Positions 24,101 to 37,100 of a stretch of 64,000 nucleotides of DNA are shown one piece after another (positions within the stretch are counted from its first letter, which is position 1; every line of letters begins with the position of its first letter). This DNA is from Pycnopodia helianthoides. Its lineage: Eukaryota > Echinodermata > Asteroidea > Forcipulatida > Asteriidae. Under the pieces are notes generated by a model that saw only the letters and a program-made list of their open reading frames with translations, did not search any database and was not told where the DNA came from. Made by a program: the position numbers and the translations under genes. The DNA is taken from contig CM063248.1 in assembly GCA_032158295.1 (NCBI GenBank), positions 14,646,657 to 14,710,656 of the forward strand, given 5' to 3'.

Positions 24101-27100
24101 TAAAGAGGGGATTAATTTGCAGTGAAAAACACGGTTTGTTGTCAGGTTTTTGTAACAGCAATTCTTGCTTAAGAACAACTATGTCCCATGTACCAAGACT
24201 AGTGCTAAAGGAGAATGTTGCTAAAAAGGTTGATACTGCTTCTATAGAGAGAAAAGCATGAATTACTTCTTGTTCTCTTAATACTAATTTTGGATATTAT
24301 AAGACTTGTAGAGTTGAGTCATCTCTACACATGTATGTATGCATCTTGACAATGCAGAAAGTTTGTTTGATTCCTTTGGGGGGGAAAAAAAAAATGAAAC
24401 AATTAATTTATATTTTACACTCATAAATTGTAGCTAAATTTATTCCTTGGCCGTCATTGGTGTAGCACTAATTGGGTGTCACAACAATTATACAAAAGCA
24501 CTGTATATTTCCAACTGCGGTATTTTAAGACAACCTTTCCCAACAGCATTTTCCACGAAAAACAGAAAAAGACGCCCCAGCATGGTGACAGTTAAAACAG
24601 ATTTACACCACACGCGACATCTATGCCTAAATCCACAAGAGGGAGAAAAAAAAACCCACAATCTGAAGCTGTGAGAACACCCTCTCCATGGTTGTCATAG
24701 TAAACTGTAACGTCATTTCGAGGGCCCAGGTACGTAGAAGTCATCCAATAAATACAAAGAATATAATCCCGGTTTGTATTAAGTGTAGCCCCAGCAGCAA
24801 GCCCAGTATCAATGCTCCCTCTCATTTTATCAATTGCTCTGCCCTGACCGAAGCAGTTCCTCTGCCTTCTTATCTTTGCCAACCATCCCACCGTAGGCAA
24901 GTCTATTCGTTATTAAATTTTTCCACCTCTTTAATTTCAATAAGTCAGTGTGATGGTTTGTGAAGCTTCGTGTACTATACGATATAGAAGGGGGGTAGGG
25001 TAGAGTCTTATTAAGACAACGTAATACAATCTACTTCAGGGCAACCGGGATTTGTTCTGTGGACATCAGATAAAAGATCCAATGTGCATGTATCTGAGGT
25101 CATGGAGTTGGTAAGCACACAAATCAGCTCAGCATGAACATATTATGCTCGGCAAAACTTGTCACAAACTCACAGTTTGAAGTGAACATTTATGTGACGG
25201 CTCCCGGCTGTAAGAGATAAGAACCGCACATGCACATGGCAGCCCTATAACATTACATGCACATGATATATTTCAGTTTCACAGTCACAGAATTCTTAAA
25301 AAGGCAATTGGCAAAATTAGTCTAGTTTTTTTGCTGGGGTGGCGTACAAAATCAAACGAAGATGGATTGTGGTTCAATACAGCTGCAGGTTGACCAGCCA
25401 AGACATCATTTATGATATATTGGCTATGACTGGTTTCCACCCAATATCTGTTGAGTTTAGCAACTTGTCTTTATGAAGTTGGGTCTTGATATTTCCCATA
25501 CTGCTCAACCACCCATAACTGCATGCAATGTAAGGACCCACAAGATAGGATGAGTGTATGGCAATTACAACTTTATTCAAGCCTGGAATAAATAGGTATT
25601 ATCCCAGACCACAAGCTGATGCAAGAAACAATAATATTTACTCTTTTACTGATGTTTACTCTTTTACATGAAAGCTTACTCCTATATCCCACCATTGATC
25701 TATAAGCGCTGGTTTTTTATAAATGTTGTCTTAAGCCAAAGTTTACCCCTGCAAATTGGCCCCAGCTTTGGGGAAATTTAGAGTCTATTACTTAGAGTTT
25801 CTGAAGCACTAGGGTGGGGTCATCGTTTGTTTGTTGTTAGCGTAATGCTGATTATAGGCACCATTTTCCAAAGATACAATAAACGTCCCCTCTACCTGCT
25901 GAGAAAACAGCAAAAACTATCACAGTATTATCATCAAGCACGTCCAATCCATCCACGTTTACCCAGATGACAGTGGGTACCAACTGCATCTCTGGCCATA
26001 TTGAGGGCAGCATTCAAACGGACACCACAGAAATTTCAAACATATAAGTGGCCAATCAGGGTTCGTCACTTTTGTGAAAACACAAAACTGCAAATCTAGT
26101 GATATGTCGATCACGCTTATTAGCGTATTTACCAAACTTAGTGAAAATGTTAACATCAATGAATATATTAGGAATGTGAACTAGGTGTCACTTTTATTTT
26201 AAAAAAAACATTGATGATATTATTGAATTTATTATCTGTCATTCATATGAAAAGGGTTAGGATATGAGCAGTTTGGATGACCTACTTTTAAATTTACAGT
26301 AGATTTAGGCACTCTGTTTCCAGAATACCCAAAGAAAGTGCCATTGTCCCTACAGGAATGCGTCTGGTATTGATTTTGTTACTTCATGTGTAACTTTGAA
26401 AACACTATTAGCTCCCTAACCCGCCCTTCTCTTAATTCGGTGCTTTCTATTATCATGAAGACCTGACAAAACCTGGGAATCAAGCGCATAACTACATTTC
26501 TCACTTGACTGCACTCATTCATAGGCAACAAATCAAGTTCATACACAAAACTGTCCGCTCGATCAGCTCTGCTTGCGTCAGCATTTAGCACCTCTGCATT
26601 AAGACCATATCACCCTCGGCACTGATTAATAGTGACTTTTTATGAATCGTAAATAGGATTAGTATCATGGGATGGTGACCTTGGCAATGGGAGATGAATT
26701 TGGGACGGAAAATATTTGACACCACTCCTGCTTGGCAAAGTGACCCTGCTTTCATGCACGCAAGCTTTGTGTACAGTGAAGTAGCCTGGATTAAAACGCT
26801 ATGAAACGTGTATGTGGGTTGAATCGCCGGATATCCTTTTTGGCTCAGCTGGATTGATTACAAGCAAGATTATACACCTATGAAAAGACTTCTTTCTTTT
26901 GTAGGATTTTGAAGTTTTTAGGGTTTTTTTTCCTTTCATTTTCCACGTTCTGAAGTTTCTGATTCCGTTTTGTGGTTCCCATCTCTTGTTAAGTGGAGTG
27001 TTTGTAATTCCATATCCAAATACATGTATTGGAATATTTCAAGGGTCAGGGAAAATGACTTCACTTCAGAGAAGAGGCGTGGGAATGGACAATAGCAGGC

Positions 27101-28630
27101 CCATTTCTGGGGACAAAGTGAGACAAAAGCATTAGGGAGCAACAAAGGCAAGACAACAGTTTGCCAAAGTAACTTGAACTCGATGCAAGAACAAACACTT
27201 ACTTCACTGCTTCTCAATTCATAACTTAGATTTCCCCCAAAACAACTTCAAATGACAATTGCACAATTCCTGTACTTTTCATTGGTTGTGCCACACCAGG
27301 CAGTTTACAGACAACCAGTCCCAGGCATGAGAAAAAGCATTCTTGTTAAAATGTTCACATTATATTGTTGGAAATTGTAAGACTTTACTTTTTTTTAAAT
27401 GCTAATGAGTGTTTGTTTTGCATGCTGCAGTGTGGTTGATTGCCTCCGAGTTGCCTGTAAAAATTGCCTCTTATGACAAAGCTCAAAGGACACCAGGGGG
27501 AAAAAATGGGAAAACCTCTTCAAGAAAAAAAGAACATGGCCGCCTGGTGTGATGATGAGGAGGCTACAAATACATGCCTCTCTGCTGTCTTAAATACACA
27601 ATAGGTGTTTGCAAACAGCCTCCCCCCTTTCCACGCCATGTCAGCAGTTTTATCTTATCGGATGAGGGGAAAATAACAAGTAAACTCTCTCCGCTGAGCT
27701 GTAAAGGAAGTGACAATGGCAGCAAAAGAAAGCATACGTCTGCCCACTCCAAAACTGCTATACACCATGCCAAGGTTTCACTGCCAAAGGGGTTAGGGAA
27801 GAAATAAAACCCCACAAGCTGGCCTGCTGGCCACCTCCTAAACAGGAGAAAGGGAGCTGGACGGGACAAGGGCTTGGCCCTGCTAAGGGCTGTGTATGTT
27901 TCCCCTTTAGACCCAAATAAGTTCTCTTGTTTCTGAAGATGACTGGAATGCTGTCTCTTTTCAAGCAAACGTCACATGGGCCTGGAGAGCTCTATTGAGA
28001 CTGACATGTTTTGAATTGAAGATGCGAGGAATTGTGCCAATCTAGACATCCATCAGTTGGGCAAGATTGTTCACATTATGCAGCCACTTTGTTACATGTA
28101 TGAATGTTTGTATTTCTACTTCTGTTCAGAATGACAACTGGGAAGATGTGTTGTGATAGCAATTAGTGAATTATTACTTATTCCACCAAGCGGACAATGT
28201 CAATTGTCAATAACGTTTGAAATACAATGTACACTGAAACACCCAAGACATTTGGTCTAAAAGTATCTTTTATTTCCCACTGGAGTCATTTGGGATTTGA
28301 GTCTGACAGGGGAGAATCATGCAAACGCATACCCAATAGAAATATGACTTTCAAGAGAGAAAATGCAGCAAAGCGCCGGAGCAGTAGTAAATAAGATATG
28401 CAAGGGTCTGCAATGAAGAAGCAGTATTTATACTTGTGCTAGGGGAGCATTTTAAATTTAGCGACTGTTCAATCACAGATCGAGGTTTTCTAAGGCTCAC
28501 CATCCATCAGATCAGCTTGGCATTTCCACAAAACATAAATTTTTAATGTACGGTAAGCTGCCTTGGCCTGTTTCATGTAATTTAAGAGGGTAGTCAATGT
28601 TAAAGTGAAGTAATACTGTAATCAATTATA
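21190..28630. other. Non-coding stretch, mostly unique sequence
   Basis: Apart from the repeat at 25811 and short AT microsatellites (for example ATAATAATA near 23090), I see nothing. Several stretches (24500-24900, 26350-26600, 27550-27960) are less AT-rich and have longer open frames but no recognisable protein. Confidence 0.45.
25811..26040. mobile_element. Relative of the 48535 element, right end missing
   Basis: It begins AGGGTGGGGTCATCGTTTG. It shares CTGCTGAGAAAACAGC, AATCCATCCACGTTTACCC, AGTGGGTACCAAC and AAACGGACACCA with the 48.5-kb element. No matching right terminus was found. Confidence 0.5.
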
Positions 28631-28742
28631 GGAAGACTGCCAACATAAGGGCTAGATAGCTCAGCTGGTATAAAGCGCAGGCACATCCATCCTGAGGTCA
28701 CAGGTTCAAATCTCCCTCTAGTCAATTTTTCTTTGTTCACCT
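28631..28742 (+). mobile_element. tRNA-derived SINE copy
   Basis: The module GGGCTAGATAGCTCAGCTGG with B box AGGTTCAAATCTCCCTCTAG is followed by TCAATTTTTCTTTGTTCACC. It is preceded by GACTGCCAACATAAG, the family head. The anticodon region is degenerate. Confidence 0.7.
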
Positions 28743-31700
28743 TAAACAATTTCAGAAAAGTAAACTAATTTGCGCCTTTAAATTTTCAGCAAACACACAG
28801 TACAACTAACCTAATCTGTGAAATTTCCATCATTTGTCGGTGATCTCATTCGCGTGAAAACAACCAAAATACATTCATGTTTTTCAGGCATTTCCTGCAC
28901 ATTACTATGTGATTTATTTAAATTGCCGCAATCAAACAAGCAATGGTGATAAGCAAATGCTCTTCCCTCCCCTTTGACAGTGTTTCAGTTGGAAACATTT
29001 TCTCTGGAGGATTGGTACTGGTATAAAACTATAATCAGTGAGCTTCCAGATTGAAACTAATCAATTTATTGTTTATCGATCATCACTGACCCGGTATTTC
29101 ATCTTTAACCTTCAAAATTGAGCTTCCAAATTCTCGGCCCATCTTATCTACATAGCACAACACCTCCACACTGCCAATCACTAATCACTGTGATGCTAGA
29201 TCTAGCCAAGCGGAAAGACCTTCCCGAGCAAACAGCTACAGTAAATTGTATTCATTATCTCCATCTCAATCAGGGCATGGCTAAGGATTCCCAGACGGTT
29301 ACAATGAAGTTCTCAGCCCTTAGTCTGCGCCACAACAAAACACAGTGTAATTGGCCCTCGTTTAGAATACAGAGAGAGTTTGGGTGGAAAAAAACTGACA
29401 ATCCATCATGGCGTCCCACTTCAGTTACAAGTGCATAGTCCTTGAAAGTCAAACAACACTTTTACCCACAAATACTTTACTGTGATCATGGAGGTAGGAA
29501 CCTATGTACTGTTTGGCATTCCAGTTGAGGTCAGGTAATTGCAGAAAAAAAAAATGTTTTTATCAGCTTTTAGCTGCTGTGAACTGGGTTCATATCCAAC
29601 TTGGGTCAACTTATCCAGTACACGGTTTTTGACGTCTGTGCTTGTTAAACTTAAAAACTGTAAATTCTTCAAATCCATGTGACTGTCTGTTGCGAACTTT
29701 AGTAAGCAATTTAAGCCTTAACTGGACAGTTACATATACAATATGTGGTTATAAATACTAGGTGATAACACAAAGTGTTCTGCTTCCAGTGAAAGGCCAG
29801 AGGAAAAAAAATACAAAAAGAAAATTTTGTTTTGGGGTATAACAACAATCATTAATAAATGGCCCTGTCCACGCCACTATACAGGTAACCAGAATACTCA
29901 TCTTTCTTCCACTTTACCAGCCTACACAAAATGACATCTTTCACATGTGTGACCTTTCCTTCCAGACATCAGACAAAATCGAGTGCTAATACAATAAATC
30001 TTTGTCCACGAAATTTAACAGATCACATGGAAAGGGGAAAACACATTTCTTCAACACAATTTCCAGCAACATGTGAGCACTGCAGCCCACTGCAGTAGAG
30101 ATTTTCATTCGATATAAAGCTTGGGGAATAAATAATTGGATAGAATTGAATGGTCACAATTGAGTTTTCCATAGGCCACTGTATAAATTTCCCCTGGTGT
30201 TGTGCTCTAGGCCTAACGCTGATGGTGATGCGCACTGCATGCAGCTCACCAGTACATTGAATGGTTAAAAAGGACAAGTGAACTCAGCGGAGAGACGGAG
30301 AGAGAGAGAAAAAAATGGTGGAGAGAGGCTACGAGCAGGGAAGGACAAAAATGTACAAAGTGCAAGAGCAATTTATCAAGCCTTTGAGGTGTGTTTGTAC
30401 ATACCAACGCATCTGGAATGTGGCTATGTTTGATATTCAGCCAGGGTAGTATGAGCTCTGGACAATTTATGAGGTGGTCAATATGAAGCCCGGGAATATT
30501 TTAGATGGGGGAGTTCTTGATAGCCTGCTTCTGGTATTTTTTTTAGTAAAGGGGTTATTTTAAATCGAAGAATAAATCTTGTGCATATTGTTTGACCGTT
30601 CCTATCTCTTTCCCAGAAACAGGGTTAGAAATTATGACATTTTTTTAGCAACACTTATATTTAACTTATAAAATTGTAAATCTGCAGAAAGTGTCAGTTA
30701 TTTAGTGACCATTGCCTATGATGGTGAGCCTAATTTATTGGGTTTGTTTCATTTTTTAAATAATATTTGACAGGGTTGTTGTTAGCCTAAAAAATACAGA
30801 CAAATTGACAAATATCAAATTGAAGTTGTTCTCATAAAAACATGGTTCCACTCAAAGCATTTTTTTTTAGTGACATTCATAGCTCCAAACTAACAGAATG
30901 TATATCTTTCCATTGGAATGGCTCTGTCATTATTAAGGGAAATGGACCAGCCTTTTGTAATGCCATTTGTCAATATGTCTTCAACATCTGTTTTTAGAGT
31001 GTACGAAATTTACAAAAATGTTGGGGGCACCAGCAAAGGTCATGCCGATGCCTTGGCATGTGAGACTGTAATTCCATTTTGGTGTGCCTTGTGGTTTCCA
31101 AAGGCAGCATAATTGAGGACATTATTCAATCACATTTCCTTGGAGAAATCATAATACCCTCTGAGTGTACACATGTCAATCGCAGCTACATAATAAAGGA
31201 AAAATTACATGTCACGAACGAGAAAAGAAAAGGAAGAAAGAAAAAGTCCCTCGGTGTGAACTAATGCTGCACTTGCATATCCCGGGAACATTCCCAAATC
31301 GGAAACAGCCATCAAGAAAAAAACTTCTCACATCTGTTACCGGAAATGCCAATATCAATTTAGTGACTCGTATTCAACTGACTGAGGTGGAACTATGCAG
31401 CAGACTTATTAGCCATCAGTGAGGTATGGGTAGTATTCGCTTAGAGTATCAAGCAACCAGAACCTGAGATGACATGACTGGGTTTAAAGGGATGATGTGC
31501 AATCTATATGTAGCTCATGTCTGCTCAACCAATCCACTTAACAAAAATAACTTAATACTAGTCTGAAAAAGGTTACCATATAAATAAATGTACTGCTTTT
31601 TAACTTATCTTTTGAGCTCTATGTGGGTACCAACTATCAACAGAAATGAAGAGATATTTATGCTTTCATCAATATCAAAACACATATAATTGGATTCACA

Positions 31701-33284
31701 TTTGCTACGTGTGTGTCAATTTAAAGTATACAAAAAGTGGCCTGTAAAATCTTTGCTCAAAAAGGAAAGTACACCGTTCTTCTTTGGAAGAATGAGTGAA
31801 TTAAAATTCCCATCCATGTACACAGCATACATAGTTCTTAAGGTACATCGATGAGGATTGGAATCCGTGAAAATCTCTCTATACCCTTAACCATTGTTGA
31901 ACTTTTCCTTTTAGCAGACATGGCATCCAGAGGTCATCGATCCTGTGCAATCTGTTCGGAGTATGTATAAGCAGAAGATGGCTAACTCTAGATTGTCAGC
32001 CAGGATCAAGTTAGCGCATAAGCCATTCAAATTCTTTTGGGGCGAATACAATTCGCAATGTGATATTGGTGATTGAGGGAAGCACTGTCTCACGTATTGT
32101 AAGGGGAAGGGATTGAGGAAGGGGGAGGGGGTGCATGCACGGGAGGGGGTGGTGACATAATCTGTTTCCATCGAAAGTAGAGGTGCATGCCAACATTTAC
32201 TGCAATATGCATGACCTGTTTGCGTAATGTGTAGCAATTATGCTATAATGAAAAAGACACCATGTAGCTATTAAAATTGATCCATGTGTAGTGCACATGC
32301 TACATGAAAATAAGTATTTATATCATGTAAAAAAAATCATTTTGAATTGCTTGTATTAAATTATTTCTCTCTCCATATTGAAATCGATTTTAATTGGACA
32401 GTATCCAAGATCACTCAATATTACAAGACTCTAAACATACATGGATCAGTAAGAATTTAAAAAAATTAATTAAATTGTACATGAACTTTGACAATGTACA
32501 TTTCTATACAGGTTGAATTCACTGGTGTTTATGAACGGCTTTTAACTGGAAAATGTTATCATGAACTGACAACATGAAGAAGGGCTATTGATACAAAAGT
32601 GTAAATATGTATTCCTTATCTCAGATGACCTGCCTCCTTCTATTAATTTTATTTCATATTAGCACTACTCTTGACAATGACAGTGAACTGTTGTCCCAGC
32701 GCCGCTTGCGTATCAAATCTAAAAAAGAAAAGCAGCAGTAACTGACACTCAACGTTAGGCCACTATCAATACCGACTTGTCATGCGATCTAGCCATGTCT
32801 ACAATACTATCAGAGGCTCGTTCCATTATCTATGTAAGATGATCGCTACAATTGCCAGATTTAACGGAGGCGGCTCTGACTCACAACTTATGAGCTTTTT
32901 ATGCTTTAGATTTCTCCCTTGCCTCCTTCATTTTTCTCTCATAGGATCATTTTTCAAGAGCGTTTGACGTGGCAGGATGGACAAGAAAGAGAAAGCGAGA
33001 GAGCCTGGACAGTGTGTTTGTATAGATTTGATGCAATGAAGAAAATAAACAACCAAGTTCGATTGGAAATGATATGCAATACACATTCATGCACCAGTCA
33101 TTTAGAAAGAACTGTTGCAACTGAGAAGCAAAGGTGAAAATGTCCTTTTGCATATTTACTGGAATAATATATTCAAAATTGTCGGAAAACATTCATGAAC
33201 AACAACAACAAGTTTTCAGACAATCTGCAATGTTTTAAACTAGACACTCCCTGTATATTATTAGTTTATCACACAAACGCGAGT

Positions 33285-33500
33285 GGAATACGAAAAAATA
33301 TAGCGCTTCTGTGTCCTTCGGCCACGTTGGATATGGGACGCAGACACGCTATATTTTTCTTCAAGCAAACTTGATGCATAGCTTAAAATAGCGCATTATG
33401 AAACAGGGTTTAATATGTGAGTTTAACATAGGTTAATATCACACTCTTGTTGCTATATGGATCGCTCAATCAGATTTGAGGATTCAAGTTTGCTTCGAGA
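33285..33500. repeat. Cluster of short inverted repeats
   Basis: GAAAAAATATAGCGCTTCTG at about 33292 is inverted as CAGACACGCTATATTTTTC near 33340-33360. CAAGCAAACTTGA (33362) is inverted as TCAAGTTTGCTTCG (33485). This is possibly a decayed MITE. Confidence 0.4.
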
Positions 33501-35764
33501 TAAAGGATCAAATCATGTCATATAATTTGTTCAACTTTGGAGCATCACTCACATTCCTTTTCCTTCCTTTTAAAATCCATTTATTTTCCAGTATCAATGA
33601 ATCAATCAATGGAAATCAAGCTTCTTATTTAATAGTGACTAGGGTCAGCTGAGCTGGAATGAAATAAACCCGCCACAATTCTATAAGCCTCCAATAATTC
33701 ATGACCGAGCCAAGAATCCAAAAGCCACCATAAATTGTGCGAACAGAGACATGTACACCACATTTCAAGTCACAAGGAGTCAAATCGTATGATGTGAATA
33801 AGTTGAGTGGTTTATAAACTCATGGTCCTGTGGGAAAGGGGAAAAGATCTGCAACAATTTGATGGACTATTCACGCAAAAGTTTATGGTAAAAGTTTATT
33901 GTTGACGTCTATGTGAACATTCACGGAGTGCAGACATTATCAAACACTAGTTTCCGCCTCGATTCCACTACAACAACAACAACAACAAAACATTTTAAAT
34001 TGATTTAAAATAACCCCTGTACCTTTGCTCCATAACCTCTTTAGTAACTAAACAAATTATTGTTGTATAGGCCCTACAGTATCTTCTTTTTAAAAGTTAG
34101 GCTTGTACGATTGGGGCAAGGCAAATTTCCCTTGAGAAAAAGGGACTGTGCCAAAAATCACAATAATGTTTCATTGATTGATTGTTTTTCTGTGAGCTGT
34201 TTGAGAATAAGCAGTATGTATATGTATGTCTATGAGATTAGTATTAAGCCCTTTTCACACGACAGCAATTTAGCAGGGGTCCCTTGTTTAGTTTGAGCAT
34301 GGTTGTGAAATTTTACAAGTTGCACTTCATGTGAAAGGACAACAATGTTTAAGCCCAAGACCAGGGCAAAAAAAACATGATAAGCTTGGCACCATACACA
34401 TGAACATGTTCACATGTAGAAACTGGCTGCACAGATCTTTAGAGAGCTGAGCAACATAAAAATTAATCAGACAGCAGACGCCCTGCCAAATTAATACGAA
34501 AGTAAAAATAAACATCTTGAGTACATCCAATTTAAATCCTGCCTCCCTCAAATTCTACATGTACATCAAATATTAATCTCGGCTCACGGCAATGTAAATA
34601 TATTGCTTTACTTCGGGGTTCATTTCACAATATAGCACTGGGAAAACAAGTTATTTTGGGGTCATCTCATTAACTATCAGAGCAGGCGAAGATTTTTTAC
34701 TGGCAAATTGCTGTGATTTGGAAAGACCTGCCGAGGGGTATGAAATATACCATCTGTTAAGACTTGAAGATTTTCTGTCGTTTGCGTGGAACATACAGCG
34801 TTGTAGGGGATAAAACAGTCCGATTTCAAAGGGCATCTTATTCTTAGAATGTTCAGAGTAATGTCATTAGAAAAAAAAGGTTTCATAACAACATTGAGGG
34901 TGGAGAAGAATAAATTTAAGCAGTATCTGATCAATGCAGGGAACGATTTTCGTCAAGGAAATTTGCGTAGGAAAAATACTGAGGAGTAAATGATTATTTT
35001 TTGTATCAACTGATACATTTGGTTTGTTTTTTAGCATGATTTTGCTTGGATACACTGGGGAAATCATTTAAGGTGATGAAATAAAAAAGAATTGTAATCA
35101 TCAAAATCAACAAAGTCCATGTTTTTGTTTCAAAATAAGGTAAAGAACTTTAGAAGCTGGATGCATGCATACGTTCTCTAGGTTTGATTTTTAAAATTAA
35201 TTTGTGTTTGTTTGTTAAATGAGCCGTCCTCTTTCAGAGGAAAAATTCTACTGGAAAATTTGAAGGGGCACCCGGGCGACAGCCAGGGTCCGAAAGGCTG
35301 ACACTCAGTGAAAAACATTAAACTTAACAACCAAGTTTTATTTCATAGTGTCTTGTTAGTATATCATCTCCGCTTCCACAAAGTGAAAAATTCCACCTCA
35401 CAGCTACAACTCCATGTTTTGAGAAAAATCACATTTAAAGTGGAACTCATTTTCAAACTGCTGTTTCAGAGACTGCTTAGTATTCCATCTTTAACGTTTT
35501 ACAGCTAAAATAGAGCTGACTTCTTCAATCAAACTAAACCAGTCAGAATTTGTCTTTCTTGCAACTGTTTTTAATAAGTCATTTGTTTCATTATTTCTTA
35601 ACTTATTTATTACCAAAATGAAAAAAAACAAGACCTGCCTAAAGAGCACAGGATACAAAACAATGCATTATTTAGGCATTTGTCACTTCACGAACACAGT
35701 GACCATGAGTTATAGTCCCTTTCCCATAATTCAAACCAGATTTTCTTTGAACAGAATTTTGTTT

Positions 35765-35766
<2 letters not shown>

Positions 35767-35797
<31 letters not shown>
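35767..35797 (+). repeat. (AG)n microsatellite
   Basis: An uninterrupted AG run of about 15 units, 48 bp from the donor end of the candidate exon at 35845. Confidence 0.9.
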
Positions 35798-35802
<5 letters not shown>

Positions 35803-35844
35803 GGGTATCGTTAGCCATGAGCTACATGTAAATAACATCATCAC

Positions 35845-35973
35845 CTAGGGGCTTCACTATTGTTGGGATCTCAAATTGCAGGGCATTCATCATCCCAGTG
35901 TATTTGAAGCAGCAATGCCCAGTTGGATTCACAAACGCCCACCACATCTTTTGTGTAATTCCATCCCCTGATA
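35845..35973 (-). CDS. Candidate internal exon, 129 bp, unrecognised
   Basis: On the minus strand the exon follows an excellent acceptor (CTCTTTTTTTTCCAG) and ends at a donor-like CTAG|GTGATG. It is open in one frame and encodes SGDGITQKMWWAFVNPTGH, then CCFKYTGMMNALQFEIPT, then IVKPL. It begins and ends in phase 1, so it is a symmetric exon of 43 codons. The balanced amino-acid content, with aromatic and Cys residues, looks like a folded domain rather than random AT-rich translation. I do not recognise the family. It could be a later exon of the giant-exon gene, but exon 1 ends in phase 0, so at least one more exon would have to lie between. It could also belong to another minus-strand gene or be chance. 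Confidence 0.4.
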
Positions 35974-36213
35974 CTGGAAAAAAAAGAGTTACTGCAAGAA
36001 ATTGTTTAGGAGGAACCGTGTTCAAATATCCACCAGTTTTGGATGTAAAATTACACCAAACAGATTAGGTATGAATGCATCTCATCTCAGTTGCTGACAA
36101 TGCATCAAATGCTTGCAGATGACGTCAGGCACTGTGATTCTCACACATTGCATCGCATTGCAAGTGGTTTGTACACGAGGTGTGCAAGTGTCACGTTTCA
36201 TTTAAATTTGAAT

Positions 36214-36346
36214 AACAAATTTCAGGCCTGTAGAGATGCCGATGGAGACCGTGTTGCTGCAGTCTGTGCCTTGGTGCCCCTTAAAAAAAAACATCCCATT
36301 GACATTCTCCATTCACTCGTCCAATATTTGAAGCCTGAAATTTGTT
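36214..36346. mobile_element. 133-bp MITE-like element with perfect 14-bp inverted repeats
   Basis: AACAAATTTCAGGC at 36214 is matched by GCCTGAAATTTGTT ending at 36346. The interior contains TGCCTTGGTGCCCCTT, related to the AGGGCACCAAGGCAA-like blocks near 4270, 14740 and 36950. It has no coding content of its own. Confidence 0.55.
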
Positions 36347-36584
36347 CGCAAAATAACCAACGCTAGAGTCTTATTCTATCATGGCACCATCATGGCATGA
36401 TACACTGTACCAGGTCCCTGTACTGATCCAGGTCTTGTACAAACCTCACGCAACGTTTTCCTTTGGGATAATCTATAATCCTTTAATTACGGAATTTAAC
36501 TCCATTATGTTTGATTGCATACAGGGTGTCGTCCCCCGCCCCGCCCCCTAACCCTACTTTAATGAATATACACTTATTCAAGTT

Positions 36585-36652
36585 AAAAGTACATACATGT
36601 TTGTACATACATCTGTGTACATACATACATGTACGTGTACATACATGTACTG
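36585..36652 (+). repeat. TACATGTA-rich low-complexity tract
   Basis: AGTACATACATGTTTGTACA is followed by further TACATAC/ATGTAC units. The motif is scattered through the window (for example near 9843, 10250, 20830 and 41040), and this is the densest tract. Confidence 0.7.
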
Positions 36653-37040
36653 AAACTCATAATGTACTCAAGAAAAGTCTGCAGGTCTGGAATTAAATCT
36701 TTGAGAGGGCAAGGCCTTTCTTTTTTTTTGTAAAGGGAACTCCCATCAAAAAATCTTGAAGTATTGACCCAATTCACCTAACATCATCACAATATCTTTG
36801 GCAGTCAATGTCCCTGCATGTTATACAGTGTCGTGCACATTTTAGGCCCTGCAGCATATACCATCGACTCCCAAAATGGTGAGCGGCACAGCCATTAGTG
36901 CTTGTGATGTTGATGCAAGGGGTCATCATGTGAAAGTTTTAAAGGAGAGGCACCAAGGCCAAGACCAGGGCAACCAAACCCATGGCCTCTGGGTAATTCC
37001 TGGCATGGACTGAAATGTTTCTCATAGAAATCCATACAGA

Positions 37041-37100
37041 ATATCCAGTAGTTTGTTTGTTTGTTTGTTTTGTTTTTTGTTCTTTATGGGGGGGGGGGCT
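37041..37100 (+). repeat. (TTTG)n and G9 low-complexity tract
   Basis: GTTTGTTTGTTTGTTTTG is followed by a G-only run. Other homopolymers likely to be mis-sized are C10 near 3411, G10 near 48940, G14 at 55074-55087, C9 near 60590 and C11 near 63505. Confidence 0.8.

Larger units (their letters stand above)
28743..35840. other. Non-coding stretch, mostly unique sequence
   Basis: It contains a short GA tract at 30298, an (AAC)n at 33970 and the inverted repeats at 33.3 kb. The open frame of 106 codons at 29118-29438 (+) has no family signature. Confidence 0.45.
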
